Shown piece after piece: positions 51,728-61,019 of a stretch of 64,000 bases of DNA. The notes under the pieces were generated by a model that did no database searches, was not told the origin of the DNA, and worked only from the letters and a program-made list of their open reading frames with translations. Source of the stretch: Ruminococcus sp. (GTDB lineage: Bacteria > Bacillota > Clostridia > Oscillospirales > Acutalibacteraceae); the NCBI GenBank assembly GCA_017411835.1, contig JAFQPG010000005.1:116774-180773 (forward strand), written 5' to 3'. How positions within the stretch are numbered: position 1 is the stretch's first letter; each line of letters opens with the position of its first letter. The translations under genes were made by a program, and so were the position numbers.

Positions 51728-51738
51728 AGATAAGCACG

Positions 51739-51773
51739 AAAATAAAAACGGCGTACCAAAGCGGTACGCCGTT
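51739..51773 (-). terminator. Terminator of pckA
   Basis: On the minus strand an 11-bp stem AACGGCGTACC/GGTACGCCGTT followed by TTTTATT. It lies about 180 bases beyond the pckA stop. Confidence 0.85.
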
Positions 51774-51807
51774 AATTATTAGGTTTGAAATTTTAAAAGC
51801 TAGGTGG

Positions 51808-51958
51808 CTCGGACGCTTAGATATCACGCCTCGTTTGCCTGCGCTGTTCCTCAAAAGTCCACAGTCTTGCATTGATTTTCTGCGTTGACACTCGTCAACT
51901 GCGAAAATGCAGACTCGCCTTCGACTTTGTGAGGGCTACGGCACTCGGACGCTTAGAT
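51808..51958. repeat. 15-bp direct repeats flanking a 121-bp segment at the pckA end
   Basis: CTCGGACGCTTAGAT occurs at 51808-51822 and 51944-51958, the second copy covering the pckA stop codon. The segment between them contains an inverted repeat GTTGAC/GTCAAC extended by TTTTC/GAAAA. Confidence 0.75.
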
Positions 51959-53620
51959 CTCATCTACAACTTTCTGGATAGCAGCAAGTGCGTCAGCAGG
52001 GAGCTTGTCGAAACCGCCCTTAACTTCGTCACGAGAAGCGATGAAGTTGAGTCTGTCTGTCATTCTAGCTTTGAGCTCTTTTACATACTCAGCGTCGTTT
52101 AAGTCAGGAACAAAGCCTTCCCATTCGAAGATTTCGATATCCTCGAAAGGACCCCACTGCTTGAATTCTGCCTTGCCCTCTACGATTGCTTCGATAACGC
52201 CGAGAGTGTCCTTAGGCTGAACCTTTTTGCCCATGAAGTCGCCTGTGTTGATGATGTAGCAATCAACGTTCTTTTCAGCAACGAGCTTCTTGAACTTCTC
52301 GTAGTCATTTACGAGTGGGTAAGTTCTGAATGGGTTAGCGTATGGCTCAACAACGAGAGCGTTAGGGTCAACGCCAGGAGCAAGACGCTCAGCAGAGCTA
52401 CGCTTTGTAGCAAGAGTAGCGCCCATAGCAGAAGCAAGTGAAGCACCCTTTAATTTAACTACCGGTGGGATTGTAGGGTCTTTCATAATCCAGAAGATAG
52501 CGTTTACAGGGGATTCGATTTTATCAACACGGTTTGGTGACCAGAGCTTTGACTTGATAGCACGGCCGTTACCGTTACGGATATCTTCAGTAACAAGGGT
52601 TACTTCGCCCTTGTCGTCTAAAGTTGCTGAACAGTTCTGAGCTGTTAAGAGGAACTTGTTGTCAGGACAGCCTGTTGGATAGTCAGCAGTCTTGTCAAAG
52701 TAAGTAGGCTCTAAAGCTACAGAAGAGCAAGTGTCAGAGTTGATGATGAAAGCGTCGTCGTGGAGTACAGTTACGCCGTACTTACCGCCGTGCTTTGCGT
52801 GTGTAATAGTTGACTTACCTGAACCTGAAAGGCCGAATACAGAAGCAACGTATTTTGAACCGTCAGCGAGTGTGTATTCTTTCTGACCGCCGTGACATGA
52901 AGCGTAGCCGTTACGGTTAGCAACTGCCCAAGCGATTGTAAGTGTGCCCTTCTTGTGCTCGCCAAAGTATCTCATACCTAAGATGCAAGCGCAGTTTGTT
53001 GCTGTGTTGAAGTATGAAAGACACTTGCCGTCGCAAAGGTCTGTCTGTGTTGTGCCCTTCCACTGTGGGTCAGAGAAGATGTAGATGTCAGGCTCGTTTG
53101 CATAGAGCTTAGACTCTTTATACATCTTGTTGTAATATTCTGACTGATACTGGAAGTTGAGCATCCAAGAATACATAATGTTTTCTTCGCCCTCTGGAAT
53201 GAGAAGGTGAGCTCTTACCATAAATTCAGGGTCAAGGCCGATATAAACAACAGCGTGGTACATTTTCTTCCAACGTGTGTCGTAGATAGCGTCCATACAA
53301 ATCTTATCAAGACCGTCTGTATCTACGCCAGGCTCGCCTGCAATTCTTCTTGCAGCAGCATAACGACCTGTGATAGAGCCGTCGTTAAAGAGAAGAACTT
53401 TAGCATCACTTGGAAGACCAAATTCTTCGCCTCTGTATACAGGCATATCTGTTACGATAGTGCCCGGTGAGTTTTTAGCGAGTTCATACGCCTGTGCGAG
53501 TGAAGTAACCATAGTTACGTTGTTGCCGTAGAAAGGTGCTTCGATAATAGAACGAGTTTTTGCAAAACCTACTTTATCCTTACCAATCTCGTCATGTGTA
53601 AAAAATGCTTTGGTTGACAT
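51953..53620 (-). CDS. pckA: Phosphoenolpyruvate carboxykinase (ATP)
   Basis: A 555-residue enzyme interconverting oxaloacetate and phosphoenolpyruvate with ATP/ADP. In rumen-type anaerobes it usually runs towards oxaloacetate to feed succinate or malate formation. The phosphate-binding loop is FGLSGSGKSTITHAKHG, the second kinase motif is VLHDDAFII, and the adenine-binding region is near the C-terminus; the arginine-rich KRSSAERLAPG is also present. The start MSTKAFFTH has GGAGG nine bases upstream; the frame is open nine codons more. It is monocistronic with a consensus promoter. Confidence 0.95.
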   Translation of the reverse strand: MSTKAFFTHDEIGKDKVGFAKTRSIIEAPFYGNNVTMVTSLAQAYELAKNSPGTIVTDMPVYRGEEFGLPSDAKVLLFNDGSITGRYAAARRIAGEPGVDTDGLDKICMDAIYDTRWKKMYHAVVYIGLDPEFMVRAHLLIPEGEENIMYSWMLNFQYQSEYYNKMYKESKLYANEPDIYIFSDPQWKGTTQTDLCDGKCLSYFNTATNCACILGMRYFGEHKKGTLTIAWAVANRNGYASCHGGQKEYTLADGSKYVASVFGLSGSGKSTITHAKHGGKYGVTVLHDDAFIINSDTCSSVALEPTYFDKTADYPTGCPDNKFLLTAQNCSATLDDKGEVTLVTEDIRNGNGRAIKSKLWSPNRVDKIESPVNAIFWIMKDPTIPPVVKLKGASLASAMGATLATKRSSAERLAPGVDPNALVVEPYANPFRTYPLVNDYEKFKKLVAEKNVDCYIINTGDFMGKKVQPKDTLGVIEAIVEGKAEFKQWGPFEDIEIFEWEGFVPDLNDAEYVKELKARMTDRLNFIASRDEVKGGFDKLPADALAAIQKVVDEI

Positions 53621-53682
53621 AGGTGAATTCCTCCTTGATATTTCCAAATTATCCCATGCTAAACATGAAACTTTACACTTAA

Positions 53683-53711
53683 ATTATCTTAGAAAACCCA
53701 AAAAATGTCAA
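53683..53711 (-). promoter_or_regulatory. Promoter of pckA
   Basis: On the minus strand TTGACA and GATAAT with a 17-base spacer. Confidence 0.75.
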
Positions 53712-53815
53712 TATCCAAGTTAGAAATTTAACGAATATTTAACAAGGTTTTTTGGGTAATAATGACTAAGTTTAAATTATTTTTGCCGATATCTTAAAAT
53801 TTATCCGAAAATAAA

Positions 53816-53848
53816 GAAAAAAACGCCCCGCATCTTTGATGCAGGGCG
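53816..53848 (-). terminator. Terminator of the L,D-transpeptidase gene
   Basis: On the minus strand the stem CGCCCTGCATC/GATGCGGGGCG, with one mismatch, is followed by seven T. Confidence 0.85.
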
Positions 53849-53861
53849 CATAGAAAACTGA

Positions 53862-55340
53862 TTAATAAACAACGACAGGGGTGCCGATTTTTACCTTTTT
53901 ATACATCTTTTTGACAGCGGCGGTCGGGGTGTTTACACAGCCGTGTGAGCCGTTGCCCTTATAGGTAGAGCCGCCAAACTCCGAAGAGCTACGCCACGAA
54001 GCGTCGTGGATACCACAGCCCGAGTATGTAAACGCCATCCAGTAATCTACATGGCTCGACCAGGTAGGGCCTGTTAAGGTAGCAGGAGAGAGCTTCTGAT
54101 AAACAGAATACGCACCTGTCGGGGTTGAATATGCGCCGACGTTACCTGTAACAACCGGTGTTTCAACATAAAGGTCACCGTCTCTATAGTACCACATACG
54201 CTGTTGCTTGATGCTGATTTCAATGTATGTGTTGCCGATTTTCTTGCCGTATGCTGTGGTGGTCGCCTTTTTGTTAAAAGCTCTGTAGGTGCCGTAAACC
54301 TTAGTTTTGTTTTTGCCTACATACTTGTACGGCTTGATTCTGAAATAATATTTGTGACCTGCTCTAAGGCGCTTAGAGTTGTGATAAGATTTTGTGGTGT
54401 TCTTTAAAAGCTTGAACGAATCGCGGTCGTCAGCCTTGTAGTAAACGTCGTAGCCGTCAGCGTACTTGTTGTCGCTCCAGTTCATAGTTACGCGTCTAAG
54501 CTGTGAAGTACAGCTAGTCAAAGACGGAGCACAAAGTCCCGCAACGGTTCTGAGCGTTGAGCCTTTACCGTAGTAGGTTTTGCCCTTATACATCTCTCTG
54601 TATGCACGCACCTGATAGTTATACGCTCTGCCACCTTTTACCTTTTTATCTTCAAAAGTAGTGGTGGAGTTTTTCTTGATAGTTTTATACAGCACGAGCT
54701 TGCCGTTAGTTGATGCGTCCTGACGGTAGATCTTGTAGCCGTCAGCACGTGAGTTTTTGTTCCACGAAATCTTGATTGATGAAGAGCATTTTTTAAGTGA
54801 AGGCTTATTTGTATCAGCAGGCTGGGTTGCTGTTTTGCCAATCTGTGGTTCGCCCTCAACGATTTTACCGCCATCAAAAACATACGCTGCAACCTTAAAC
54901 TGGAAAGGTGAGGTGTGAGGCAAATCTTTGACAGTTACTTTAGTGCCTGTTGTTGTAGTTAAAAGGCGGTAGTCTTCTTCTACATCATTATTTTTATAGT
55001 AGATGCGGTAGCCGTCTGCACCTTCTACTTCATCCCAGTAGAATGAAATCTGGTCGGTGTAGGTGGTGTCTTTGTAAAGCTTTGAGACTTTACCGACAGC
55101 TTGAGGATCAACCTGTGCAGGTTCGTCTGTGCTTTCTGTGCTTTCTGTGCTCTGAGCTTGAGTTTCACCCTGAGTTGTTTCTACAGTAGGTAAGGTTGTA
55201 GGCTCATTCTCAAAGGTTTCAATTTCAGTAGGAGCAGTAGGCTCTGATGCGGCGAAAGCTGAAAAATCAAGGCACGCAACAACGCTTACCATCATAACAA
55301 CAGCCATTAAGATGCTTACGATTTTTTTACTTGTTCTCAT
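53862..55340 (-). CDS. Secreted L,D-transpeptidase with fibronectin type III-like repeats
   Basis: A 492-residue exported protein. Signal peptide 1-31; a Thr/Glu/Gln-rich linker to about 80; three fibronectin type III-like domains at about 85-365 marked by repeated ADGYRIYYK, ADGYKIYRQ and ADGYDVYYK; and a C-terminal YkuD domain (about 368-492) with NVGAYSTPTGAYSVYQK, GCGIHDASW and the catalytic GSHGCVNTP. It makes 3-3 peptidoglycan cross-links. The fibronectin units may bind wall polymers. It starts 37 bases after xpt and may be read with it. A second L,D-transpeptidase-like gene is at 41.3 kb. Confidence 0.93.
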   Translation of the reverse strand: MRTSKKIVSILMAVVMMVSVVACLDFSAFAASEPTAPTEIETFENEPTTLPTVETTQGETQAQSTESTESTDEPAQVDPQAVGKVSKLYKDTTYTDQISFYWDEVEGADGYRIYYKNNDVEEDYRLLTTTTGTKVTVKDLPHTSPFQFKVAAYVFDGGKIVEGEPQIGKTATQPADTNKPSLKKCSSSIKISWNKNSRADGYKIYRQDASTNGKLVLYKTIKKNSTTTFEDKKVKGGRAYNYQVRAYREMYKGKTYYGKGSTLRTVAGLCAPSLTSCTSQLRRVTMNWSDNKYADGYDVYYKADDRDSFKLLKNTTKSYHNSKRLRAGHKYYFRIKPYKYVGKNKTKVYGTYRAFNKKATTTAYGKKIGNTYIEISIKQQRMWYYRDGDLYVETPVVTGNVGAYSTPTGAYSVYQKLSPATLTGPTWSSHVDYWMAFTYSGCGIHDASWRSSSEFGGSTYKGNGSHGCVNTPTAAVKKMYKKVKIGTPVVVY

Positions 55341-55377
55341 TTGTATCCCTCATTTAGTTTCTGTATTTATATAAAAA

Positions 55378-55953
55378 TTAATCAACAAATTCGATAGTGC
55401 CGTTTGGTGACATACTCTGAATTTTTGCAAGAGATTCAACCCTCACGCCCATATCACGCACGAGCTTACCGCCTGCCTGATATGCTTTTTCGATAACAAT
55501 ACCTGCGCCGACAACGGTAGCGTTAGCGTCTTTGATAAGCTTTATAAGACCGCAAAGCGCCGAGCCCTGTGCCAGAAAGTCGTCGATAATAAGCACCTTG
55601 TCGCCTGCGTGTAAAAATTCCTTAGACACGATAATGTCGTAAACACGCTTGTGGGTAAAGCTTTCTACCTTAGAGGTGTAAACATCGCCCGCGATATTTA
55701 CGGTTTTTGCTTTTTTTGCAAAGAGCACAGGCACGTCAAAGTACTGCGCAACGATGCACGCGATACCAATGCCCGATGCTTCGATTGTAAGAATTTTTGT
55801 GACCTCTTCGTTTTCAAAAAGACGCTTGAATTCCTTACCGATTTCGTTCATAAATTTAACGTCAATCTGGTGATTTACAAAGCTGTCTACCTTAAGAATA
55901 TTACCTTCAAAAACTTTTCCGTCTTTACGGATTTTTTCCTCTAAAAGTTTCAC
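55378..55953 (-). CDS. xpt: Xanthine phosphoribosyltransferase
   Basis: A purine salvage enzyme of about 191 residues that makes XMP from xanthine and PRPP. The N-terminal [10 protein letters not shown]...[12 protein letters not shown] matches Xpt, and the PRPP motif is [21 protein letters not shown] was chosen as start because GGGGG lies seven bases upstream and the protein then begins like other Xpt; a GTG seven codons earlier is also open. The roughly 215-base region to fhs shows no purine riboswitch, which often precedes xpt. The L,D-transpeptidase gene follows closely. Confidence 0.94.
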   Translation of the reverse strand: MKLLEEKIRKDGKVFEGNILKVDSFVNHQIDVKFMNEIGKEFKRLFENEEVTKILTIEASGIGIACIVAQYFDVPVLFAKKAKTVNIAGDVYTSKVESFTHKRVYDIIVSKEFLHAGDKVLIIDDFLAQGSALCGLIKLIKDANATVVGAGIVIEKAYQAGGKLVRDMGVRVESLAKIQSMSPNGTIEFVD

Positions 55954-56188
55954 CGCTCTACCCCCGACATACACTTTCCTATCATATAAATTACAATCAT
56001 TCTAATGTATAGCAAAGCATTTAAATTGCTTAAAAAGAATGACAAATAAAAAATTTGCTAAAATATTAAGTTTTTTTAAAAAAGCAGGCGAAAAAGGTTA
56101 GTTTAATTCCAAAACAGAACTAAAACGTCAAGCTATAACGCTATTATAAATAAGGAAAATTTGCAGATAATGTATTGGGAGGATTACT

Positions 56189-57877
56189 ATGGCACAAAAT
56201 ATTGTGAAATCAGACATCGAGATTGCTCAGTCAGTTGAAATGGCACACATCAGCGAAATCGCAAAGAAAGCACAGATAGATGAAAAATACATCGAGTACT
56301 ACGGCAGACACAAGGCTAAAATTGATTTGTCGCTTTTAAACGAGAGTGATAAAAAAGACGGCAAGCTGATTTTAGTTACCGCGATTACTCCTACTCCTGC
56401 GGGTGAGGGCAAGACAACAACCACAATCGGTCTTGCAGACGGACTTAACGCACTTAATAAAAACGTATGCGTTGCGTTGCGTGAGCCTTCTTTGGGCCCT
56501 GTTTTTGGTATCAAGGGCGGTGCTGCAGGCGGTGGCTACGCACAGGTTGTACCGATGGAGGATATTAACCTGCATTTTACGGGTGACTTCCACGCTATCG
56601 GCGCGGCTAACAACTTGCTTGCTGCGATGCTTGATAACCACATTTATCAGGGCAACTCTTTAAACATTGACCCTAGACGCATTACCTGGAAGCGTTGTGT
56701 TGATATGAACGACCGTCAGCTTAGATTTGTAACAGACGGCTTAGGCGGTAGAGTAAACGGCGTGCCTAGAGAAGACGGATACGACATTACTGTTGCATCT
56801 GAAATTATGGCGGTGCTTTGCCTTGCTAATTCTATCACCGACTTAAAAGAGCGTTTATCACGCATTATCGTAGGCTACACCTACGACGAGAAGCCTGTCA
56901 CAGCAGGCGACTTAAAAGCAACCGGTGCTATGACTGCTTTGCTTAAGGATGCTTTAAAGCCAAACCTCGTGCAGACACTCGAGAAAACTCCTGCTTTGGT
57001 TCACGGCGGTCCTTTTGCTAATATTGCTCATGGATGCAACTCTGTTATCGCAACAAAAATGGCGATGAAGCTTGCTGATTACGCTATCACAGAAGCAGGC
57101 TTCGGCGCTGATTTGGGCGCTGAAAAGTTCCTTGACATCAAGTGCAGATATGCATCGCTAAACCCATCTGCTGTTGTTATCGTTGCAACAGTTCGTGCTT
57201 TAAAAATGCACGGTGGTGTTGAAAAGACTGAATTAAACATCGAAAACTTAGACGCACTTAAAGCGGGTATTCCTAATCTTTTACGTCACGTTTCTAATAT
57301 CAAAGATGTTTACAAGCTTCCATCAGTTGTTGCAGTAAACCGTTTCCCAACCGACACCGATAAGGAAATCGAGCTCATTATAAACGAGTGCAAAAAGCTC
57401 GGCGTAAATGTTGTACTCTCAAACGTATGGGCTCAAGGCGGACAGGGCGGTATCGAGCTTGCTAAAGAGGTTATCAGACTGTGTGATGAAGAAGACAGCT
57501 CGAACTTTACTTTCTCATACACACTTGACGGTACAATCGAAGATAAAATCGAAGCGGTTGTCAGAAAGGTCTACAGAGGCAACAACGTGCTTTACTCTAA
57601 GCAGGCTAAAAAGCAGATTGCCGACCTGACTAAAAACGGTTTTGATAAAATTCCTGTTTGTATAGCTAAAACCCAGTACAGCTTCTCTGACGATGCTACA
57701 AAGCTCGGTGCACCTACTGACTTTGATATCGAGGTTAAAAACGTTAAGGTATCTGCGGGTGCGGGCTTTGTTGTAGTGCTCACAGGCGATATTATGACTA
57801 TGCCGGGACTTCCAAAAGTTCCTGCGGCTGAAAAAATCGATGTCGACGAAAACGGCGTTATTTCAGGCTTGTTCTAA
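56189..57877 (+). CDS. fhs: Formate-tetrahydrofolate ligase
   Basis: A 562-residue ATP-dependent enzyme that makes 10-formyltetrahydrofolate from formate. The P-loop is [20 protein letters not shown] near residue 70, with [42 protein letters not shown] and [12 protein letters not shown] all highly conserved. Length is normal. GGGAGG precedes the start. It is followed by a terminator. Together with metF and metH downstream it makes this end of the window a one-carbon block, though they are separate transcripts. Confidence 0.97.
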   Translation: MAQNIVKSDIEIAQSVEMAHISEIAKKAQIDEKYIEYYGRHKAKIDLSLLNESDKKDGKLILVTAITPTPAGEGKTTTTIGLADGLNALNKNVCVALREPSLGPVFGIKGGAAGGGYAQVVPMEDINLHFTGDFHAIGAANNLLAAMLDNHIYQGNSLNIDPRRITWKRCVDMNDRQLRFVTDGLGGRVNGVPREDGYDITVASEIMAVLCLANSITDLKERLSRIIVGYTYDEKPVTAGDLKATGAMTALLKDALKPNLVQTLEKTPALVHGGPFANIAHGCNSVIATKMAMKLADYAITEAGFGADLGAEKFLDIKCRYASLNPSAVVIVATVRALKMHGGVEKTELNIENLDALKAGIPNLLRHVSNIKDVYKLPSVVAVNRFPTDTDKEIELIINECKKLGVNVVLSNVWAQGGQGGIELAKEVIRLCDEEDSSNFTFSYTLDGTIEDKIEAVVRKVYRGNNVLYSKQAKKQIADLTKNGFDKIPVCIAKTQYSFSDDATKLGAPTDFDIEVKNVKVSAGAGFVVVLTGDIMTMPGLPKVPAAEKIDVDENGVISGLF

Positions 57878-57943
57878 ACTATAAGCGGACAGATATATTG
57901 TTTGCTTTGTGCCTTACAATAAATTTTAATATTTCGTAAAGAA

Positions 57944-57979
57944 ATGCCACCGCAATATAAGCGGTGGCGTTGTTTTTAG
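57944..57979. terminator. Bidirectional terminator after fhs
   Basis: The stem GCCACCGC/GCGGTGGC with a seven-base loop and a T-rich tail lies between convergent genes. Confidence 0.82.
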
Positions 57980-58001
57980 TTGTATTTTACTTTAAATAGA
58001 C

Positions 58002-59219
58002 CTACCTGAATTCTGTACACTCGTTGCAAATATACCAGTTATCACTTTCGTCCTTATGCAAAATTACGGAGTAATTTTTGAATCTTATTCTAAATCCGAT
58101 TTCGGTGCGGTGTTCAGCAACACCGTCGGCACTCACATAGGTTTGAGAGCTATATTTATTGTGGCGAATTTGTTTTTCAGTGTAGCCGTTTTCTGCTACC
58201 AATTCACTATTTATCATATAATCATATGCAAGCTGATATTCTACAGTATTTCGGCTCATTTCTAACGCAAGCTTTACTATACAAAACAACAGGGCAAATC
58301 CAACAACGATACAGCCAATTACTATTGCCAAATTTCGCTTAGTTTTGTTCTTTGGTGGAGCATAACTATTAAGCTCTTGTATTGCTTGGGAGCCGGTTTG
58401 TTGTACGGTGTTTTTTAGCTTGGACTGAGTTTGTGTAATATTATTTTGCGGTGTTATATTGCGTTCTTTGTTTATTTGCTGTTCGTTTATAGGGGTGAGG
58501 TTGTTGAGTGTTGTTCCAATATCTTTCTTGTTAACAACCACGGTGTGTGCTACATAGTCTCCTATTGATTTGCCTGAGACCAGCATTACGATAACATCAA
58601 CTTGATATAAAAGGAAGAAAATATCCCTGAGAACAGTTTTTGAAAGTTTGGGTTTTGTGGCAGTTTTTAGGTCAAGAATAACAAGCCCCATAATCCGTTT
58701 GCCTAAGCTTCTGCCTTTAAAGATGAAGTCGCGAAGTATAACCAGCACAGGATACAAAAGCATGGTAAGTGGTATACATACTGTAACCGGAAACTGCGAT
58801 GGATTACTCATAAGTCCATTGGCATCAAAAAAGTAAAGCTCTAGTGCAAGTAGTAATAATACTGCAAAGCCTAATATGTTCCAATCTAAAATAAATGCCA
58901 AAATCCTTTTAAATTTTACGGATGTTTTTGCATGAGAGTCTATTCGTCGCAGGTGTTCGTAGCGATCAGAAATCACCTTTACAGCATTTGGGTCGAGTTG
59001 TTGTTGCGGTATGCGTCTGCCTTCGATAAGTTCCTCTGCGCTGACATCCAGCATAGACGCAAGCTTAAACAGAATGTCAACCCTGGGTTTAGATTCGCCG
59101 TTTTCCCACTTTGATACAGCAGCAGGGGTAACACCCATTTCTTTAGCCACATCTGCTTGGGTGTAGCCCTTTTCTTCTCTGAGCTTGCAAATGAAATTGC
59201 CAAATATGTAATCGTTCAT
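58002..59219 (-). CDS. HTH (XRE)-RDD membrane protein
   Basis: A 405-residue protein joining a DNA-binding domain to the membrane. Residues about 8-62 are a Cro/CI helix-turn-helix (YTQADVAKEMGVTPAAVSKWENGESKP). Residues about 100-235 form an RDD domain with hydrophobic helices (DWNILGFAVLLLLALELYFF) and GRSLGKRIMGL. A Gln/Asn-rich linker, another transmembrane helix (about 300-322) and an extracellular C-terminal domain (about 325-405, ending WYICNECTEFR) follow. It may sense an outside signal and act on DNA directly. No partner is obvious; it is divergent from metF. Function inferred only from domains. Confidence 0.85.
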   Translation of the reverse strand: MNDYIFGNFICKLREEKGYTQADVAKEMGVTPAAVSKWENGESKPRVDILFKLASMLDVSAEELIEGRRIPQQQLDPNAVKVISDRYEHLRRIDSHAKTSVKFKRILAFILDWNILGFAVLLLLALELYFFDANGLMSNPSQFPVTVCIPLTMLLYPVLVILRDFIFKGRSLGKRIMGLVILDLKTATKPKLSKTVLRDIFFLLYQVDVIVMLVSGKSIGDYVAHTVVVNKKDIGTTLNNLTPINEQQINKERNITPQNNITQTQSKLKNTVQQTGSQAIQELNSYAPPKNKTKRNLAIVIGCIVVGFALLFCIVKLALEMSRNTVEYQLAYDYMINSELVAENGYTEKQIRHNKYSSQTYVSADGVAEHRTEIGFRIRFKNYSVILHKDESDNWYICNECTEFR

Positions 59220-59254
59220 AAAGATTCTCCGATTTCCTGTGGATTATGTTTAAA

Positions 59255-59283
59255 TTATATAATAAAGGGCGTTACAGGTCAAT
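59255..59283 (-). promoter_or_regulatory. Promoter of the HTH-RDD gene
   Basis: On the minus strand TTGACC and TATAAT with a 17-base spacer. Confidence 0.75.
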
Positions 59284-59345
59284 AAAAGCGATGTTGAATA
59301 TTAGTTGATATTAGAAAAACAGGTCGATTAGTTGGTTGTGATTTG

Positions 59346-59363
59346 GGAGTATACTTTTACTCC
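59346..59363. promoter_or_regulatory. Palindrome, possible operator upstream of metF
   Basis: GGAGTA-N6-TACTCC lies 12 bases before the -35 box of metF and 63 bases from the -35 of the HTH-RDD gene, so it could be a repressor or activator site. Confidence 0.4.
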
Positions 59364-59374
59364 TTACTTTATGG

Positions 59375-59403
59375 TTGTAAAGTGTTGAAAAGTTTGATAT
59401 AAT
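59375..59403 (+). promoter_or_regulatory. Promoter of metF-metH operon
   Basis: TTGTAA and TATAAT with a 17-base spacer and TGA extension, about 30 bases before metF. Confidence 0.75.
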
Positions 59404-59433
59404 ATTAGGATAATAATAAAGCAAGGTGATTTT

Positions 59434-60294
59434 ATGAAAGTAAAAGACATCATAACAGCTCAAAAACCGTCGCTTTCGTTCGAGGTTTTTCCGCCTAAAA
59501 CACAGGATAATTTCGAGGTTGTTAGCTTAGCTGCTGATAAGATTGCAAAGCTTAAGCCTGACTTTATGAGCGTTACCTACGGCGCGGGTGGCTCCACCTC
59601 TAAATATACGCTTGAGATTGCTAAAAATATACTTGATACAGGCGTTACTCCGCTTGCTCATTTGACCTGCGTTTGCTCGTCTAAGGAGAGTATACTTGAA
59701 AAGCTTGAGCAGTTTAAAGCAAACGGCATTGAAAATATTTTAGCGCTCAGGGGCGATATCCCGCAGGGAGAGGACCCTGATAGCTGGGACTTTAAATATG
59801 CAAGTGAGCTTGTAGCTTTTATAAAAGAGCATGGCGATTTTTGTATCGGTGGCGCGTGCTATCCTGAAAAGCACGTCGAATCTGTTACCGAGCGCGCTGA
59901 CCTTGAGTACCTTAAATTTAAGGTTAATACGGGTTGCGACTTTTTGACCACACAGATGTTTTTTGACAACGACGCTTTTTATAAATATCTTTTAAGAGTA
60001 AGAGCAAAGGGCATAAACGTGCCGATTATTCCGGGTGTTATGCCGCTTACAAACGGCAACCAGATAAAGCGAAGCTGTCAGCTTTCGGGCGCTACCTTGC
60101 CTGACAGGTTCAAGCGTATTATCGAGAGATTTTCTGACGACCCTAAGGCGATGGAGCAAGCGGGTATTGCGTATGCAACAGAGCAGATTATCGACTTGTT
60201 TGCAAACGGCATCAACGCGGTGCACGTTTACTCAATGAACAAACCACACGTTGCACAGAAAATTAAAGAAAATTTAAGCGAAATTTTTAAGTAA
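59434..60294 (+). CDS. metF: 5,10-Methylenetetrahydrofolate reductase
   Basis: A 286-residue flavoenzyme that makes 5-methyltetrahydrofolate for methionine synthesis. The family start SLSFEVFPPKT, VTYGAGGST, LTCVCSSKE, NILALRGDIPQGED and TGCDFLTTQMFFDN are visible, and PGVMPL follows near residue 210. Length is normal for bacterial MetF. The spacing of about 30 and 20 bases to the next two genes and the lack of terminators show an operon with the MetH reactivation protein and metH. No SAM riboswitch was found upstream. Confidence 0.97.
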   Translation: MKVKDIITAQKPSLSFEVFPPKTQDNFEVVSLAADKIAKLKPDFMSVTYGAGGSTSKYTLEIAKNILDTGVTPLAHLTCVCSSKESILEKLEQFKANGIENILALRGDIPQGEDPDSWDFKYASELVAFIKEHGDFCIGGACYPEKHVESVTERADLEYLKFKVNTGCDFLTTQMFFDNDAFYKYLLRVRAKGINVPIIPGVMPLTNGNQIKRSCQLSGATLPDRFKRIIERFSDDPKAMEQAGIAYATEQIIDLFANGINAVHVYSMNKPHVAQKIKENLSEIFK

Positions 60295-60323
60295 ATTTAC
60301 ATATATTATTTACGGGTGAGTGA

Positions 60324-60998
60324 ATGGATAAAGAGTTAAAAACGCTCTTTTTAGATGCTGACAAAATTAATATTGATACCTCCTTGGCGCTTAGGTTTTT
60401 ACGCGTGAGGCGTGAGCTTGATGAGAATGCAAAGCAACTTGTGCTTGAATGCCTTAGTGAGTTTGAAAAGGCTGTTTTTTATAAGGCGTGCTACCGTTAT
60501 TTTGATATTAGTATTGACGGCAAAAAGGTGGTTCTTGATAACGGTGTAAGCTTTGAAAGCGAGAAGCTTGCTAAAAATTTAGACGGCTGTAAGGGTGCGT
60601 TTTTATTTGTTGCGACCGCCGGTATAAATGCCGACCGTCTTATAAAAAAGTACTCGAGCCTTATGGTGAGCAAAGCGCTCGTGCTTGATGCAATCGGTTC
60701 GGCGGCGGTAGAGGGCTTTTGTGATGTGATGTGTAAAAAAATACGACAAGAGTACGGCGTTTCTTTTCGTCCGCGTTTCTCACCTGGGTATGGCGATTTA
60801 AGCATTTTATGTCAGAGTCAGATGCTAAACCTTTTAGACGCAAATAAACAAATCGGCATCACGCTTACCGACAGCAATATGATGATACCGAGCAAATCGG
60901 TGTCGGCGATTGTCGGCGTAAGACCAAAAAGCGAGCAATGCAAAAACGCGACTGACTGCGACTGCTGTGATGAGCAAAATTGCCCGTACAGAGATTAA
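60324..60998 (+). CDS. Stand-alone methionine synthase reactivation domain protein
   Basis: A 224-residue protein that matches the C-terminal activation domain of cobalamin-dependent methionine synthase. The SAM-binding RFSPGYGD pattern at about residue 153 and the later MIPSKSVSAIVGV are the recognisable parts. The last residues form a cysteine cluster (CKNATDCDCCDEQNCPYRD), which is seen in stand-alone versions and may bind a metal. The following MetH lacks this domain, so the two polypeptides together equal one full MetH. It would reactivate oxidised cobalamin by SAM-dependent methylation. Confidence 0.9.
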   Translation: MDKELKTLFLDADKINIDTSLALRFLRVRRELDENAKQLVLECLSEFEKAVFYKACYRYFDISIDGKKVVLDNGVSFESEKLAKNLDGCKGAFLFVATAGINADRLIKKYSSLMVSKALVLDAIGSAAVEGFCDVMCKKIRQEYGVSFRPRFSPGYGDLSILCQSQMLNLLDANKQIGITLTDSNMMIPSKSVSAIVGVRPKSEQCKNATDCDCCDEQNCPYRD

Positions 60999-61019
60999 TT
61001 TTTAATTGAGAGAGATATT

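Noticed and set aside
55954..56188. Purine riboswitch upstream of xpt
   Set aside because: No conserved three-way junction sequences were seen on the minus strand; the region is AT-rich without the expected paired loops.
59220..59433. SAM riboswitch or methionine T-box before metF-metH
   Set aside because: The leader between promoter and metF is only about 25-30 bases, too short for either element.
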